A stretch of 46,712 nucleotides of DNA from Planctomycetia bacterium (GCA_005776885.1 SXOD01000037.1:1-46712), one strand, 5' to 3'; shown: positions 1-8,543, counted from the first letter of the stretch. Program-made: numbers and translations. The notes: generated by a model from the sequence alone, not told the origin.

Positions 1-2
1 GC

Positions 3-773
3 TACGCCAAGTGCATCAAGCTCTCCAAGGAGGGTGAGCCCGAGATCTGGAACGCGATCCGCTTCGGCAGCGTGCTGGAGAATGTCGTTCTCGACGCGGA
101 GACTCGCGTCCCCGATTACGACGACGGCTCGCGGACGGAAAACACCCGCGTGACCTACCCGCTGGGCTATGTGGCCAACGCGCGCATTCCTTCCGTCGCG
201 GGCCACCCCAAGAATGTGGTCTTCCTCACCGCCGATGCGTTCGGCGTGCTGCCGCCCGTGAGCAAGCTCACGCCTGAGCAGGCGATGTACTACTTCCTCA
301 ACGGCTACACGTCCAAGCTGGCCGGCACCGAGGCGGGCGTCACCGAGCCGCAGCCCAACTTCAGCGTCTGCTTCGGCGGACCGTTCATGCCGCGCCCGCC
401 CATGGTGTACGCCCGGCAGTTGGCTGAGCGCATCAAGAAGCATGGCTCCGACGTCTGGTTGCTCAACACCGGCTGGACCGGCGGCCCGTACGGCGTGGGC
501 TCGCGGTTCAAGCTTTCGTACACCCGTGCGATGGTTCGTGGCATCCTGGACGGGTCGCTGCGCAGGGCTCCCACCAAGCAGCACGACATCTTTGGCCTGC
601 ACATGCCCACCAAGGTGGCTGGCGTGCCGGACGAAGTGCTGGATCCGCGCAACACCTGGTCCGACAAGGCTGCGTACGACGCCAAGGCCAAGGAACTCGC
701 GGCGAAGTTCCGCACCAACGACGCGAAGTTTGACATCGCGCCCGAAGTGCGAGCGGCCGGCCCGCGTCACTGA
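3..773 (+). CDS. pckA: Phosphoenolpyruvate carboxykinase (ATP), C-terminal part
   Basis: The gene enters from the left edge; the reading frame is open from base 3 ([20 protein letters not shown]...) to the stop at 771-773, about 256 residues of a family that is normally about 530. ATP-dependent PEPCK converts oxaloacetate and ATP to phosphoenolpyruvate, ADP and CO2 in gluconeogenesis, in the cytosol. Conserved C-terminal blocks are visible: [10 protein letters not shown], the [10 protein letters not shown] stretch, [10 protein letters not shown], and [12 protein letters not shown] with the following [10 protein letters not shown]. These are typical of the ATP-type and not the GTP-type enzyme. 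The nucleotide P-loop part lies outside the window. The next gene starts 62 bases downstream on the same strand, so co-transcription is possible but not shown. Confidence 0.95.
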   Translation, partial: YAKCIKLSKEGEPEIWNAIRFGSVLENVVLDAETRVPDYDDGSRTENTRVTYPLGYVANARIPSVAGHPKNVVFLTADAFGVLPPVSKLTPEQAMYYFLNGYTSKLAGTEAGVTEPQPNFSVCFGGPFMPRPPMVYARQLAERIKKHGSDVWLLNTGWTGGPYGVGSRFKLSYTRAMVRGILDGSLRRAPTKQHDIFGLHMPTKVAGVPDEVLDPRNTWSDKAAYDAKAKELAAKFRTNDAKFDIAPEVRAAGPRH

Positions 774-835
774 CGGTCCACCGGAGTGAATGTCGATGGG
801 GCGGCGGTCGAGGCCGCCGCCCCTAGACTCTTGCC

Positions 836-2122
836 ATGGCCACCGAGTCGGCGACGCGCCCAGACGTGACGATCGAGGACATCGAGCTTGCCGCGGAACG
901 CATTCGCGGCGGCGTGGTGGAAACGGCTTGCACCCACAGCCCCGGGCTGACCGCGCGCTACGGCGCCGACATCTGGTGCAAGCTGGAGTACCAGCAGGTC
1001 ACCGGTTCATTCAAGGAGCGGGGGGCTCGCAACACGATGCTGCAGATGGACTCCGCTTCGCGTCGACGCGGGGTGGTCGCTGCGAGCGCGGGCAACCATG
1101 CGCTCGCCCTCGCCTATCACGGCCGGGACCTCGGGATCCCGGTCACGGTGTGCATGCCGAAATGGGCTCCGCTGGTGAAGCAGGAGCGCTGCGCCGCGTT
1201 GGGGGCACGTGTGATCCTGCACGGCGAGAACATCGCTGAGGCGAGGGGGCGGGCGGACGAGGCCGTTGCCGAGTGTGCCTGCACCTACATCAACGGCTTT
1301 GACGACGCGCCGATCATCGCCGGGGCCGGGACCATCGGGCTGGAGATTGCTCGACAAGTGCCCGACGCCGATGCGATCGTGGTCCCCATTGGCGGCGGCG
1401 GACTGGTTGCCGGGATCGCCGTGGCGGCTCGAGCGGCACTGCCCCGCGCCGCGATCGTCGGCGTGGAGCCCGCGCGTGCCGCTTCATGGACCGCTGCCGT
1501 TGCAGCGGGTGGCCCCATCATGGCCCACCTGGAACCGACGCTCGCCGACGGCCTCGCGGTCCCGCGGGTCGGCCCCCGTGCGTTTGCCCTGGGCCGCGAC
1601 CTCGTGCATCGGGTGGAATGCGTGGGAGAGGATGATCTCTCGCTGGCGATCCTGCGGCTCGTCGAGGAAGAACGGGGCGTCGTGGAGGGAGCCGGAGCGT
1701 CCGGGCTGGCGGCCTTCATCGCGGGGCGACTGGACGACCTCCGTGGCAAGCGGGTGGTGTTGGTGCTCTGTGGCGGCAACATCGATCCGAGCACGCTCAG
1801 CCGCGTGATTGAGCACTCGCTGGCCGTCGACGGTCGCCTCGTGCAGTTCACGGCGATGATCCGTGACCGTCCGGGCGGGCTCGCTGCGCTGGCCGGCTTG
1901 ATCGCCCAGTCCGGCGCGAGCGTCAAGCAGATCATGCACGACCGGACGTTCGCCGGTGCCGACGTCAGTCGCGTGCAGGTGGTCTGCCAGATCGAGGTCC
2001 GGCATCGTGAGCACGCCGAACAGCTGTATGCCTTGCTGGAGGCCAACGGGATCGACGTCCTCTCGCGGACGGGAGCCTCTCCCAGTGCCGACTCGACCCG
2101 CTCCGACGCGATGCGAGGATGA
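836..2122 (+). CDS. ilvA: Threonine ammonia-lyase (threonine dehydratase), ACT-like C-terminus
   Basis: 428 residues. This PLP enzyme deaminates threonine (and serine) to 2-oxobutanoate, the first step towards isoleucine or, in the short catabolic form, of threonine breakdown. The PLP lysine is K60 in TGSFKERGA, the phosphate-binding glycine loop is PIGGGGLVAG, and a second glycine block is LVLCGGNID. The last ~85 residues (from about 338) form a single ACT-like regulatory domain beginning VQFTAMIRDRPGGLAAL. That layout matches the short one-ACT type often named tdcB/ilvA, rather than the ~510-residue two-ACT biosynthetic form, so the gene symbol is a family name. The stop overlaps the nadE start by four bases (ATGA), so the two are probably translationally coupled. 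Confidence 0.93.
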   Translation: MATESATRPDVTIEDIELAAERIRGGVVETACTHSPGLTARYGADIWCKLEYQQVTGSFKERGARNTMLQMDSASRRRGVVAASAGNHALALAYHGRDLGIPVTVCMPKWAPLVKQERCAALGARVILHGENIAEARGRADEAVAECACTYINGFDDAPIIAGAGTIGLEIARQVPDADAIVVPIGGGGLVAGIAVAARAALPRAAIVGVEPARAASWTAAVAAGGPIMAHLEPTLADGLAVPRVGPRAFALGRDLVHRVECVGEDDLSLAILRLVEEERGVVEGAGASGLAAFIAGRLDDLRGKRVVLVLCGGNIDPSTLSRVIEHSLAVDGRLVQFTAMIRDRPGGLAALAGLIAQSGASVKQIMHDRTFAGADVSRVQVVCQIEVRHREHAEQLYALLEANGIDVLSRTGASPSADSTRSDAMRG

Positions 2123-3816
2123 CGATGCGGGTGGGCCTTGTCCAACTCGATGCGGTCGTCGGCGACCTTGACCACAACAGTCAGCTCGTGGCCATGGCCG
2201 TGCGCCGTTCCGCGCAGGACGGGGCATCGCTGTGCGTGACCAGCGAGCTGGCCATCTGCGGCTACCCGCCGCGCGATTTGCTTGGCCGCGAGGGATTCAT
2301 CGAAGCCTGCATGCAGGCCGTGACCGGCCTGGCCGTCGGGCTCCAGGTGCCGACCCTGGTGGGTTGCCCGCGCCGTGACGCCTCGACGGGACTGGCGCAC
2401 AACAGCGTCGCGTTCCTGCGAGGCGGTCGCGTGGAAGGGTGGTACGACAAGCAGCTGCTCCCCACCTACGACGTCTTCGACGAGCGCCGCTACTTTCACC
2501 CCGGCGTGCGGCCGTTCACCTTCGAGCTCGACGGCGAGCGCGTTGCGGTCCTCGTGTGCGAGGACCTCTGGCGCGCGGAAGACGTCCCGGGCGCGACCGT
2601 CCAGTCCGGTTACGGGGCGGATCCGTTGGGCGAGGCGGCGGCCGGCTCGCCCGGCCTCGTGTGTGTTCCCAGCGCCAGTCCGTTCAGGCTCTTCAAGTTC
2701 GGCCGACAGCAGCAGATCCTGGCACGCGCCGCGGAACGATGTGGCTGCCCCGTCGTGCACGTGAACCAAGCCGGCGCCAACGATGACGTTCTCTTCGAGG
2801 GCCAGAGTGCCGTCATCCACGCGGACGGATCGGCGAGTCGGACCGTGTGCGGCGCCCCGGCAGCGGCGAGCTTTGCGAACGACACCGTGGTGGTCGACAC
2901 GGGCGCACCGACGACCACCCTCCAGGCCAGGTGCTGGCCGCGCGACCTCTTCGACGCGCTCGCCTGCTCGATCGCGGGATATGTCCGGAAGACCGGCCAC
3001 GAGCGGGTGATCGTGGGGCTCTCCGGCGGGATCGACAGCGCGATCACGGCCGCCCTCTGCGTCAAGGCACTCGGGCCGGCCAACGTCCGGGGCGTCATGA
3101 TGCCCAGCAGGCACTCCAGCACCCACTCCGTGGCGGACGCCTTGGAGACGGCTCGGGCGCTGGGGCTGGCCGCCCCCGATCTGCTGCCGATCACGGAGTC
3201 GCACGAGCTGCTCTCGCGGCACGTGGGAGGCCGCGCCCCGGTGACGGGATTGACTGACGAGAACCTGCAATCGCGGCTGCGCGGGCTCACCATCATGACG
3301 CTGAGCAACGCCACTGGCGCACTCGTCGTGAGCACGGGAAACAAGAGCGAACTGGCCACGGGGTATGCCACGCTCTATGGCGACATGTGCGGGTCGATCG
3401 CCCCGCTGGGCGACGTCCTCAAGACGCAGGTCTATGACCTTGCGAAATGGATGAACAGCCAGTGGCGCGAGGCGGGTTTCGATGCCCCGCCGATACCGCT
3501 TCGGAGCATCGAGAAGCCACCAAGTGCCGAGCTCCGCCCCGACCAGGCTGACCAGGACTCGCTTCCGCCCTACGAGGTGCTGGATGCGATCGTGTCCGGG
3601 CACGTTGACCGAGAATGGTCTCCGGCACGGATCGCGGCCGAGCACGGCCTCGCCCCCGCGCTGGTTGCGCAGTGGGTCCGGGCGATCGACCGAAACCAGT
3701 TCAAGCGCGCCCAGGCCCCGGTCGTCCCCAAGGTCAGCCTGAGAGCTTTCGGTCCCGGGCGTCGGATGCCGCTCGCGGCGCGGCCATTTCCGGGCTCGAC
3801 TGCCGTCGACCCATGA
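2119..3816 (+). CDS. nadE: Glutamine-dependent NAD+ synthetase
   Basis: 565 residues, the usual size for the two-domain enzyme. The N-terminal nitrilase-type amidase (about 1-270) has the Glu-Lys-Cys triad visible as E43 (SELAICGYPP), K111 (YDKQLLPTYDVFDERRYF) and C147 (VLVCEDLW); it releases ammonia from glutamine. The C-terminal synthetase has the PP-loop SGGIDS at 302-307 and the STGNKSELATGY block; it adenylates deamido-NAD and amidates it to NAD+ in the last step of NAD synthesis. The ATG lies inside the 4-base overlap with the threonine dehydratase gene; a second ATG two codons on (MRVGLVQL) is equally plausible. The 3' end overlaps the convergent phosphoesterase gene by 83 bases. Confidence 0.96.
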   Translation: MTMRVGLVQLDAVVGDLDHNSQLVAMAVRRSAQDGASLCVTSELAICGYPPRDLLGREGFIEACMQAVTGLAVGLQVPTLVGCPRRDASTGLAHNSVAFLRGGRVEGWYDKQLLPTYDVFDERRYFHPGVRPFTFELDGERVAVLVCEDLWRAEDVPGATVQSGYGADPLGEAAAGSPGLVCVPSASPFRLFKFGRQQQILARAAERCGCPVVHVNQAGANDDVLFEGQSAVIHADGSASRTVCGAPAAASFANDTVVVDTGAPTTTLQARCWPRDLFDALACSIAGYVRKTGHERVIVGLSGGIDSAITAALCVKALGPANVRGVMMPSRHSSTHSVADALETARALGLAAPDLLPITESHELLSRHVGGRAPVTGLTDENLQSRLRGLTIMTLSNATGALVVSTGNKSELATGYATLYGDMCGSIAPLGDVLKTQVYDLAKWMNSQWREAGFDAPPIPLRSIEKPPSAELRPDQADQDSLPPYEVLDAIVSGHVDREWSPARIAAEHGLAPALVAQWVRAIDRNQFKRAQAPVVPKVSLRAFGPGRRMPLAARPFPGSTAVDP

Positions 3817-4513
3817 ACCACGGTTGAAGCGCCTGCTGCGACGGGACCGTGAGGAATCGATCGGCGCTCGGCTCGTACGCCGTCAGCATGCCGCCGTAGG
3901 CGCATCCGGTGTCCACGTTCACCACGATGGGGCGGCCGCGGCGTTGATCCGGGCTCGGCACCCTGACCGGTTCGCGGAATGGCTTGTGTCCGACGACGAT
4001 GAGCCCGTCTCGGCCGTCGTAGTCCCACCACCAATCCCGCTCGTCTTCCTCTGACTTCACCGTCACCTTGTGGGCATCGGGGGTGAGGGCGAGGCCAAGC
4101 GTGGGGTCGATGCCGCCATGCACCACGGTGCAACGCTCGCCGGGGATCGCATACGTCACCTGGCACATCGCCTCTTCCACCAACTCCAGCGCCTCGTGCA
4201 GCAGCCCGCTGTCGCGCAGGGCGTGCACCGTCTCGGCGTGGTTCGATTCATGTTCCTCCCGGGGGCGATCGACCGCCCGGCGCAGGTGCTTGCGAAGCTT
4301 GATCTCGTGGTTGCCGCAGACGAGGACGAGTTCGCGGCCCTCGACGCGCCGCGCGAGCAGTTCCTCCACCACGCCCTCGGGCTCCGGGCCCTTGGTGAAG
4401 AGGTCACCGACAAAGACGAGGCGTGCGCCGGCATCCTCTCGGTCAAGCTTGCCCAGCAGGGCGCCCAGCTCCTGCGCACAGCCATGGACGTCGCCAATGA
4501 CAAAACTCCGCAT
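3734..4513 (-). CDS. Metallophosphoesterase, PP1/ApaH-like serine/threonine phosphatase family
   Basis: 259 residues from MRSFVIGDVHG, chosen because the first metal-binding motif GDVHG begins at residue 7 as in PrpA/ApaH-like proteins; the frame stays open upstream but that part runs antisense to mutL. Calcineurin-type motifs are all present in order: GDVHG, GDLFTKGP, GNHE, VVHGG and GHKP. Such enzymes hydrolyse phosphoprotein or dinucleoside polyphosphate substrates with two metal ions; the substrate here cannot be told. The last ~27 codons are antisense to the end of nadE. It is divergent from mutL with an 85-base gap that must hold both promoters. Confidence 0.88.
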   Translation of the reverse strand: MRSFVIGDVHGCAQELGALLGKLDREDAGARLVFVGDLFTKGPEPEGVVEELLARRVEGRELVLVCGNHEIKLRKHLRRAVDRPREEHESNHAETVHALRDSGLLHEALELVEEAMCQVTYAIPGERCTVVHGGIDPTLGLALTPDAHKVTVKSEEDERDWWWDYDGRDGLIVVGHKPFREPVRVPSPDQRRGRPIVVNVDTGCAYGGMLTAYEPSADRFLTVPSQQALQPWFMGRRQSSPEMAAPRAASDARDRKLSG

Positions 4514-4598
4514 CGATTCCTTACGATACCCCGATCGGTCCTTCACGGCCGCCGCATCCACGTCCTCCATGCCACGCCTCGTGTCGTCACACTCACCC

Positions 4599-6410
4599 AT
4601 GACCACTCCGCGCCGCCGCATCGCGCAGCTTCCGGAGGCGCTGGCCAGCCAAATTGCGGCGGGGGAGGTGGTCGAACGGCCATCGAGCGTCGTGAAGGAA
4701 CTGGTGGAGAACTCGCTCGATGCGGGCGCCACCCGCGTGGAGGTCGTGGTCGAAGGCGGCGGTGCCGACCTCGTCCGGATCATCGACGACGGCGACGGGA
4801 TTCCTCCCGAGGAACTGCCCCTCGCGGTCGCCCCGCACGCCACCAGCAAAGTGCGCACGATCGATGAGCTCGGGGCCGTCGCGACGTTTGGATTCCGAGG
4901 CGAGGCCTTGGCGAGCGTGGCCAGCGTCAGCCGACTCCGGATCGTCAGCCGGCCGCGAGGGTCCACGGACGCATCGGCGATCGAGGTCGATGCCGGACGC
5001 GGCGCGACCGTCACGCCCGCCGCCGGCGCGCCGGGCACCACGATAGACGTCCGCCAGCTCTTCGCCGCCGTTCCCGCACGCCGCAAGTTCCTCAAGTCGC
5101 CCCGCACCGAGGCCGCGCGGTGCGCCGACGCCATCGAGCTCCTGTCGCTTGCGCACCCGCAGGTCGCGTTTCGGCTGCAGAGCGATGGCCGCGCCGTCGT
5201 GGACCTGCCGGCCACCGGTCACCTTCGCCAGCGTGTGGTCGCCGTCATGGGACCGGAGTCGGAAGGTGCGATGGAAGTCCAGGCCGAGGCCGACGTCCAG
5301 GACCCCGACACGCTGGAGCACTCGACCATGTCCGTGTGGGGGCTCGTGGCACTCCCCGAGGCGGCGCGCATCCGAGGATCGACGCCGAGGCTGCTGGTCA
5401 ATGGCCGCCCGATCCAGGACCGTGCCTTGGTGAGTGCCGTTCGCGAGGCGTTTCGCGGGCTGGTCGAGCCAGGCGCGCTGCCACCCGGGGTGCTCTTGCT
5501 GTCGATCCCGCCGGAGCAAGTTGACGTGAATGTGCACCCGGCCAAGACAGAGGTGCGCTTTCGACATCCCTCGGCGGTGTGGAAGCTGGTGCGCGACGGC
5601 GTGCGCCACGCACTGCGCGCGGCGTCGCTCGTCCCGGAGGCGAGCGCGTTGCTCTCCGGCGATGAAGTCCACCCCCGGTCATCGGTCGCAAGCACGCCGT
5701 GGCGGCACGCCGCTGCCCCGCCACGTGCCACGCCGGCACTGGATCACGCGCTGCCGATCTCGGGCGTCGATCGTGGAGCCCCGTCGCCCATCGCCCCCGC
5801 GACCCCGATCCCGGTGGCGACGATCCTTTCCGGGGTTGGCGCCGTCCTGCAGGTGGATCGCACGTGGCTGGTCTTTGAGGAAGCGGGCGCGATCGTCGTG
5901 GCGGACCAGCACGCACTCCATGAACGAGTCATGTTCGAGGTCCTCAAGGAGCGAATCGCGCGCGAGCCGCTCGCGGTCCAGCGCCTGCTGCTTCCCGACA
6001 TCGTGAGTGTCTCCGCCGAGGCCATGATTCGCCTGGAGGCCTGGGCGCCGGTGTTGGCGCGTGTCGGATTTGACCTGGCGCCAGCCGGACCGCGCTCGAT
6101 CGCCGTGAGCGGCGTGCCTGCGTTTCTCCTGGGGCGAGGCGTGGAGCCAACGCCCTTCCTCAAATCGATCTTGAATGAACCAGCAGCGACCGGCGGTGCA
6201 GCCGACGAGGAAACCGTCCTGGCCAGCGTGCTCGACATGATGGCATGCAAGGCCGCCGTGAAGGGGGGCGATCGGCTGACCGGCGCCGAAATCGCCGAGC
6301 TCCTGGCGATGCGTGATCGAGTCGAGCGAAGCTCCAGCTGTCCGCACGGCCGGCCGACCAGTGTCCGGATCCCGCTGGTGGAGATCGAGAAACGATTCGG
6401 CAGGCGCTGA
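4599..6410 (+). CDS. mutL: DNA mismatch repair protein MutL with endonuclease motif
   Basis: 603 residues from MTTPRRRIAQLP; this ATG puts the conserved start at the usual distance, although the frame is open further upstream and an in-frame ATG at 4569 is possible. The N-terminal GHKL ATPase shows E34 (VVKELVENSLDAGAT), DDGDGI, HATSKV and FGFRGEALASVASVS. A proline/alanine-rich linker (about 350-410) joins it to the C-terminal dimerisation domain. That domain carries DQHALHERVMFE, an exact fit to the DQHA(X)2E(X)4E metal-binding endonuclease motif, plus CPHGRP and a MACKAAVK block. It should therefore nick DNA itself, as in bacteria without MutH and Dam-directed repair. mutS is not in the window. 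Confidence 0.97.
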   Translation: MTTPRRRIAQLPEALASQIAAGEVVERPSSVVKELVENSLDAGATRVEVVVEGGGADLVRIIDDGDGIPPEELPLAVAPHATSKVRTIDELGAVATFGFRGEALASVASVSRLRIVSRPRGSTDASAIEVDAGRGATVTPAAGAPGTTIDVRQLFAAVPARRKFLKSPRTEAARCADAIELLSLAHPQVAFRLQSDGRAVVDLPATGHLRQRVVAVMGPESEGAMEVQAEADVQDPDTLEHSTMSVWGLVALPEAARIRGSTPRLLVNGRPIQDRALVSAVREAFRGLVEPGALPPGVLLLSIPPEQVDVNVHPAKTEVRFRHPSAVWKLVRDGVRHALRAASLVPEASALLSGDEVHPRSSVASTPWRHAAAPPRATPALDHALPISGVDRGAPSPIAPATPIPVATILSGVGAVLQVDRTWLVFEEAGAIVVADQHALHERVMFEVLKERIAREPLAVQRLLLPDIVSVSAEAMIRLEAWAPVLARVGFDLAPAGPRSIAVSGVPAFLLGRGVEPTPFLKSILNEPAATGGAADEETVLASVLDMMACKAAVKGGDRLTGAEIAELLAMRDRVERSSSCPHGRPTSVRIPLVEIEKRFGRR

Positions 6411-6431
6411 GGCCGTCCGCCACGCACGTGG

Positions 6432-7229
6432 TCAGCGTGGGTCGTACGACTGGTCGTCGTCGCTGAGGAACCCGTTCACCGGGAAGCGTGCGAGTCCATC
6501 CAACAAGGCCGGGCCTGCCGCCTCCGCGTGGACGCCCCGGCATGCGCGATCGACCGATGAAACGTGGCCGTCGAGCCAGCAGACATTGGTGGCGCGCAGG
6601 TGCCGAAACGACTGCGTCCCGGCGTACACCATCGACAAGTCGCCTTCCACTGCGTTTCCGGGCGCGCGCATGAACCGGTTGGTGCCACCCGACCAGCCGC
6701 CGTCGCCAAAGAGGGCACACGACTCCGTCCGCCGTGCCTGGGCCGGCCGGACTCCCAGTCGCGCTGCGTTCCATCCAGCAATCCATCCACCGGCTCCGTC
6801 GGGAGTCGGCATGGTGCCCTCGGTCCCCACAAAGCTGGTGTTGTAGTTGTATCCCGTGGCCAGTTCGCCCTGCGGCGGCGAGTCGAAGCAGCAGGGGCAT
6901 TGAAACGCGCGCAGTTCGCCATCCAGGAACCGCGCCACCGGCCCCGCGTGCCACGAGCCATCCGCATGCCGCTCCTGGTCCCAGTGAACCTGCCTCCAAC
7001 CCGCCACCGCGCCTCCCTCGGGAAGCCAGACCGTTGCGGCTGGATACCAGTCCCGGTGCGTGGCGGCGTAGTGCGCTGCAGCGGAGCCCATCGCGCGCAG
7101 GTGCGTCAAGCAGTCGATCGACTTGCTCGATTCACGCACAGTGGAGACCGCAGGGACCAGCAGTCCGACGAGCGTGGCCATGATGCCAATCACCACGAGG
7201 ACCTCAACCAAGGTCAAGCCACGCGCCAT
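6432..7229 (-). CDS. Type II secretion/type IV pilin-like pseudopilin (DUF1559-like)
   Basis: 265 residues starting MARGLTLVEVLVV. The prepilin peptidase site is clear: short basic leader, G4 before L, glutamate at +5 (LTLVE), then a hydrophobic helix to about residue 28. The rest is a large C-terminal domain with Cys pairs (FQCPCCFDS) and NVCWLDGHVSS near the end, which resembles the H-X9-DG motif of planctomycete pseudopilin-like proteins. The start lies 17 bases after the stop of the secreted dockerin-type gene upstream, so both are probably read from the transcript that begins with the cobalamin riboswitch at 8221-8415. An exact role is unknown; these proteins occur in many copies in Planctomycetes. 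The 3' end faces mutL with 21 bases between. Confidence 0.82.
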   Translation of the reverse strand: MARGLTLVEVLVVIGIMATLVGLLVPAVSTVRESSKSIDCLTHLRAMGSAAAHYAATHRDWYPAATVWLPEGGAVAGWRQVHWDQERHADGSWHAGPVARFLDGELRAFQCPCCFDSPPQGELATGYNYNTSFVGTEGTMPTPDGAGGWIAGWNAARLGVRPAQARRTESCALFGDGGWSGGTNRFMRAPGNAVEGDLSMVYAGTQSFRHLRATNVCWLDGHVSSVDRACRGVHAEAAGPALLDGLARFPVNGFLSDDDQSYDPR

Positions 7230-7246
7230 CGCGCGGGAGTGAATGG

Positions 7247-8158
7247 TCACGACCACGCCCCCAGCACAAGTGCGAGGTCGGCACCGTCGGTGGTGCCATC
7301 CCCGTTCGCATCGCCGTCCGCGGAGTGGCCAAAGGCTCCAAGCAACAGTGCGAGGTCGGCGCCTCCCACGGAACCATCGCCGTCCAGGTCCGGCCCCGGG
7401 CCGCCCGAATCGAGCGTGCGAGACACCGCGTCCACTTCGACATGCCATGGATGCCCGACGGGGACCCGTACCCTGATGTAGGAAGCGTGCGCAAGGCCAA
7501 GATCCGCAAGGTCGATGCCGCGTCCCCCTCCGCTCCCGCCGTAGAGGGCCACGAGTTCCTCCCATGGCAATCCCAGTGCCTCCTCCACCGTGAGCGTGGG
7601 ATCCATGGGCAGGCGAAAGTCGGAGGGGACCTCTCCGCCGACGACGTCGTACGGCCCGGCGTCGCTGAAGGCGAGTGTCGGCCAGAGTCCGTCCGCGGCA
7701 GCCTTCGTGACCTCGTGCCACGACTGGCCATCGGCTGAGACGTCGATGATGCCCCCGTCGCTCACCAACCCTCCCGCCACGCCGAAGGGCGGGGCGACAT
7801 CGACGAAGAATGAGTTTCCAAACACGATGAGGTCGATGCCAAAAGGGTGGTTCGCGTCATCGGTGGCGGGTGCATCCAGCTGGATCGTGATGAACCCACC
7901 CGCACCGATGCTGACGACATCGGCCGGAGTCCACGCCGCGGCAAAGGGCGACACGACCCCTGGCGAAAAGGGTTGGCCGGAGACCCGCGTCGGCTCTCCC
8001 AACGCCGAGCTGGCCAGGGTGAATCCACTCGCCGGTGCAGCGCCGGGCACGTATTCCACGATTGACGAACCGAACCCCTCGGACGTCCCTCGCGCGTGCG
8101 TCGCGATGGAGCCGAGGGAGACGGTCAAGAACGCGATTGCAAAGGCGCGGCGCGACAT
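7247..8158 (-). CDS. Secreted protein with C-terminal dockerin-like repeats, under B12 riboswitch
   Basis: 303 residues. A Sec signal peptide spans about 1-22 (MSRRAFAIAFLTVSLGSIATHA). The body looks like a beta-rich extracellular domain with GEPTR, SIGAGGFITIQLD, PFGIDLIVFGN and DVSADGQSWHEV; I do not know its ligand. The last ~45 residues hold two calcium-loop repeats, DLDGDGSVGGADLALLLGAFG and DANGDGTTDGADLALVLGAWS, like the dockerin-type ends of planctomycete secreted proteins. The start is set by the signal peptide and a GGAG Shine-Dalgarno element (8164-8167) five bases upstream. The 5' leader contains a full cobalamin aptamer, which ties this gene to B12 status. Inference: a surface or periplasmic corrinoid-related protein. 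Confidence 0.85.
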   Translation of the reverse strand: MSRRAFAIAFLTVSLGSIATHARGTSEGFGSSIVEYVPGAAPASGFTLASSALGEPTRVSGQPFSPGVVSPFAAAWTPADVVSIGAGGFITIQLDAPATDDANHPFGIDLIVFGNSFFVDVAPPFGVAGGLVSDGGIIDVSADGQSWHEVTKAAADGLWPTLAFSDAGPYDVVGGEVPSDFRLPMDPTLTVEEALGLPWEELVALYGGSGGGRGIDLADLGLAHASYIRVRVPVGHPWHVEVDAVSRTLDSGGPGPDLDGDGSVGGADLALLLGAFGHSADGDANGDGTTDGADLALVLGAWS

Positions 8159-8171
8159 GCCAGCTCCAGGT

Positions 8172-8185
8172 GCTCGTGTGCGAGC
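8172..8185 (-). promoter_or_regulatory. Small hairpin ahead of the ribosome binding site (possible riboswitch expression platform)
   Basis: GCTCG-CACA-CGAGC on the minus strand is a perfect five-pair stem, four bases upstream of the GGAG (8164-8167) of the secreted dockerin-type gene. No U-run follows, so it is not an intrinsic terminator; a role in masking or exposing the ribosome site is inferred. Confidence 0.4.
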
Positions 8186-8220
8186 GCGATTGGCCAAGCC
8201 CGAGGCGCGCGGGCGGTGCC

Positions 8221-8415
8221 ATGTGGCTGTCCGGTCTTCCGGCTCCGGGCTCCTTGCGCGGCCTTCCCAGCGCTGTCGCAGCGCCAGTGGCCAGAGTGCG
8301 CAAGTGCCGACCCTGTCGGCAAACCCGTTACGGCGGCGCGTCCGCGGCGGTGTTGCACCGCCTTCCCGTACCCCGCGCGTCCGACCAGGACGATTGGGGC
8401 TGGAAAGGGCCACAC
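8221..8415 (-). promoter_or_regulatory. Cobalamin (adenosylcobalamin-type) riboswitch
   Basis: Read on the minus strand, the region carries the aptamer landmarks in order. Outer helix P1 is GTGTGGC (8415-8409) with GCCACAT (8227-8221), seven pairs with one G-U. Next come GGGAA (8367-8363), the P3 hairpin GGCGGTG-CAA-CACCGCC, then GCGG...CGCCGCCGTAACGG matching the junction consensus. GCCACTG (8291-8285) follows, then a GC-rich hairpin and GGGAAGGC, and finally the B12-box-like AGCCGGAAGACCGG (8244-8231). It ends 62 bases before the start codon of the secreted dockerin-type gene. A small hairpin (8172-8185) sits just ahead of that gene's GGAG, so translational control is likely. The prediction is repression when cobalamin is plentiful. 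Confidence 0.93.
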
Positions 8416-8543
8416 GGCCCCTTCCGACAAGCGGGGCGAGCATAGGGGACTTTGCGCGAATCGGGGGCGCGCGGGTGGCCGCTGGATGCCGTGGGACGTT
8501 GCGCACCCCACCACACGGAAGTAGGCTCACCGGACTAGCGGGA

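Noticed and set aside
1285..3645. Open minus-strand frame of 786 codons opposite the threonine dehydratase and nadE genes
   Set aside because: It lies antisense to two clear enzymes and shows no recognisable motif; such frames are common in GC-rich DNA.
4068..4598. Upstream extension of mutL to 4068
   Set aside because: The added ~177 residues are antisense to the phosphoesterase gene and do not look like MutL; the conserved N-terminus starts at 4599.
8402..8425. Strong hairpin (GGAAAGGGCC-ACAC-GGCCCCTTCC) that looks like a transcription terminator
   Set aside because: It has no T-run on either strand, and its GCCACAC part pairs better with ATGTGGC at 8221-8227 as P1 of the cobalamin aptamer.
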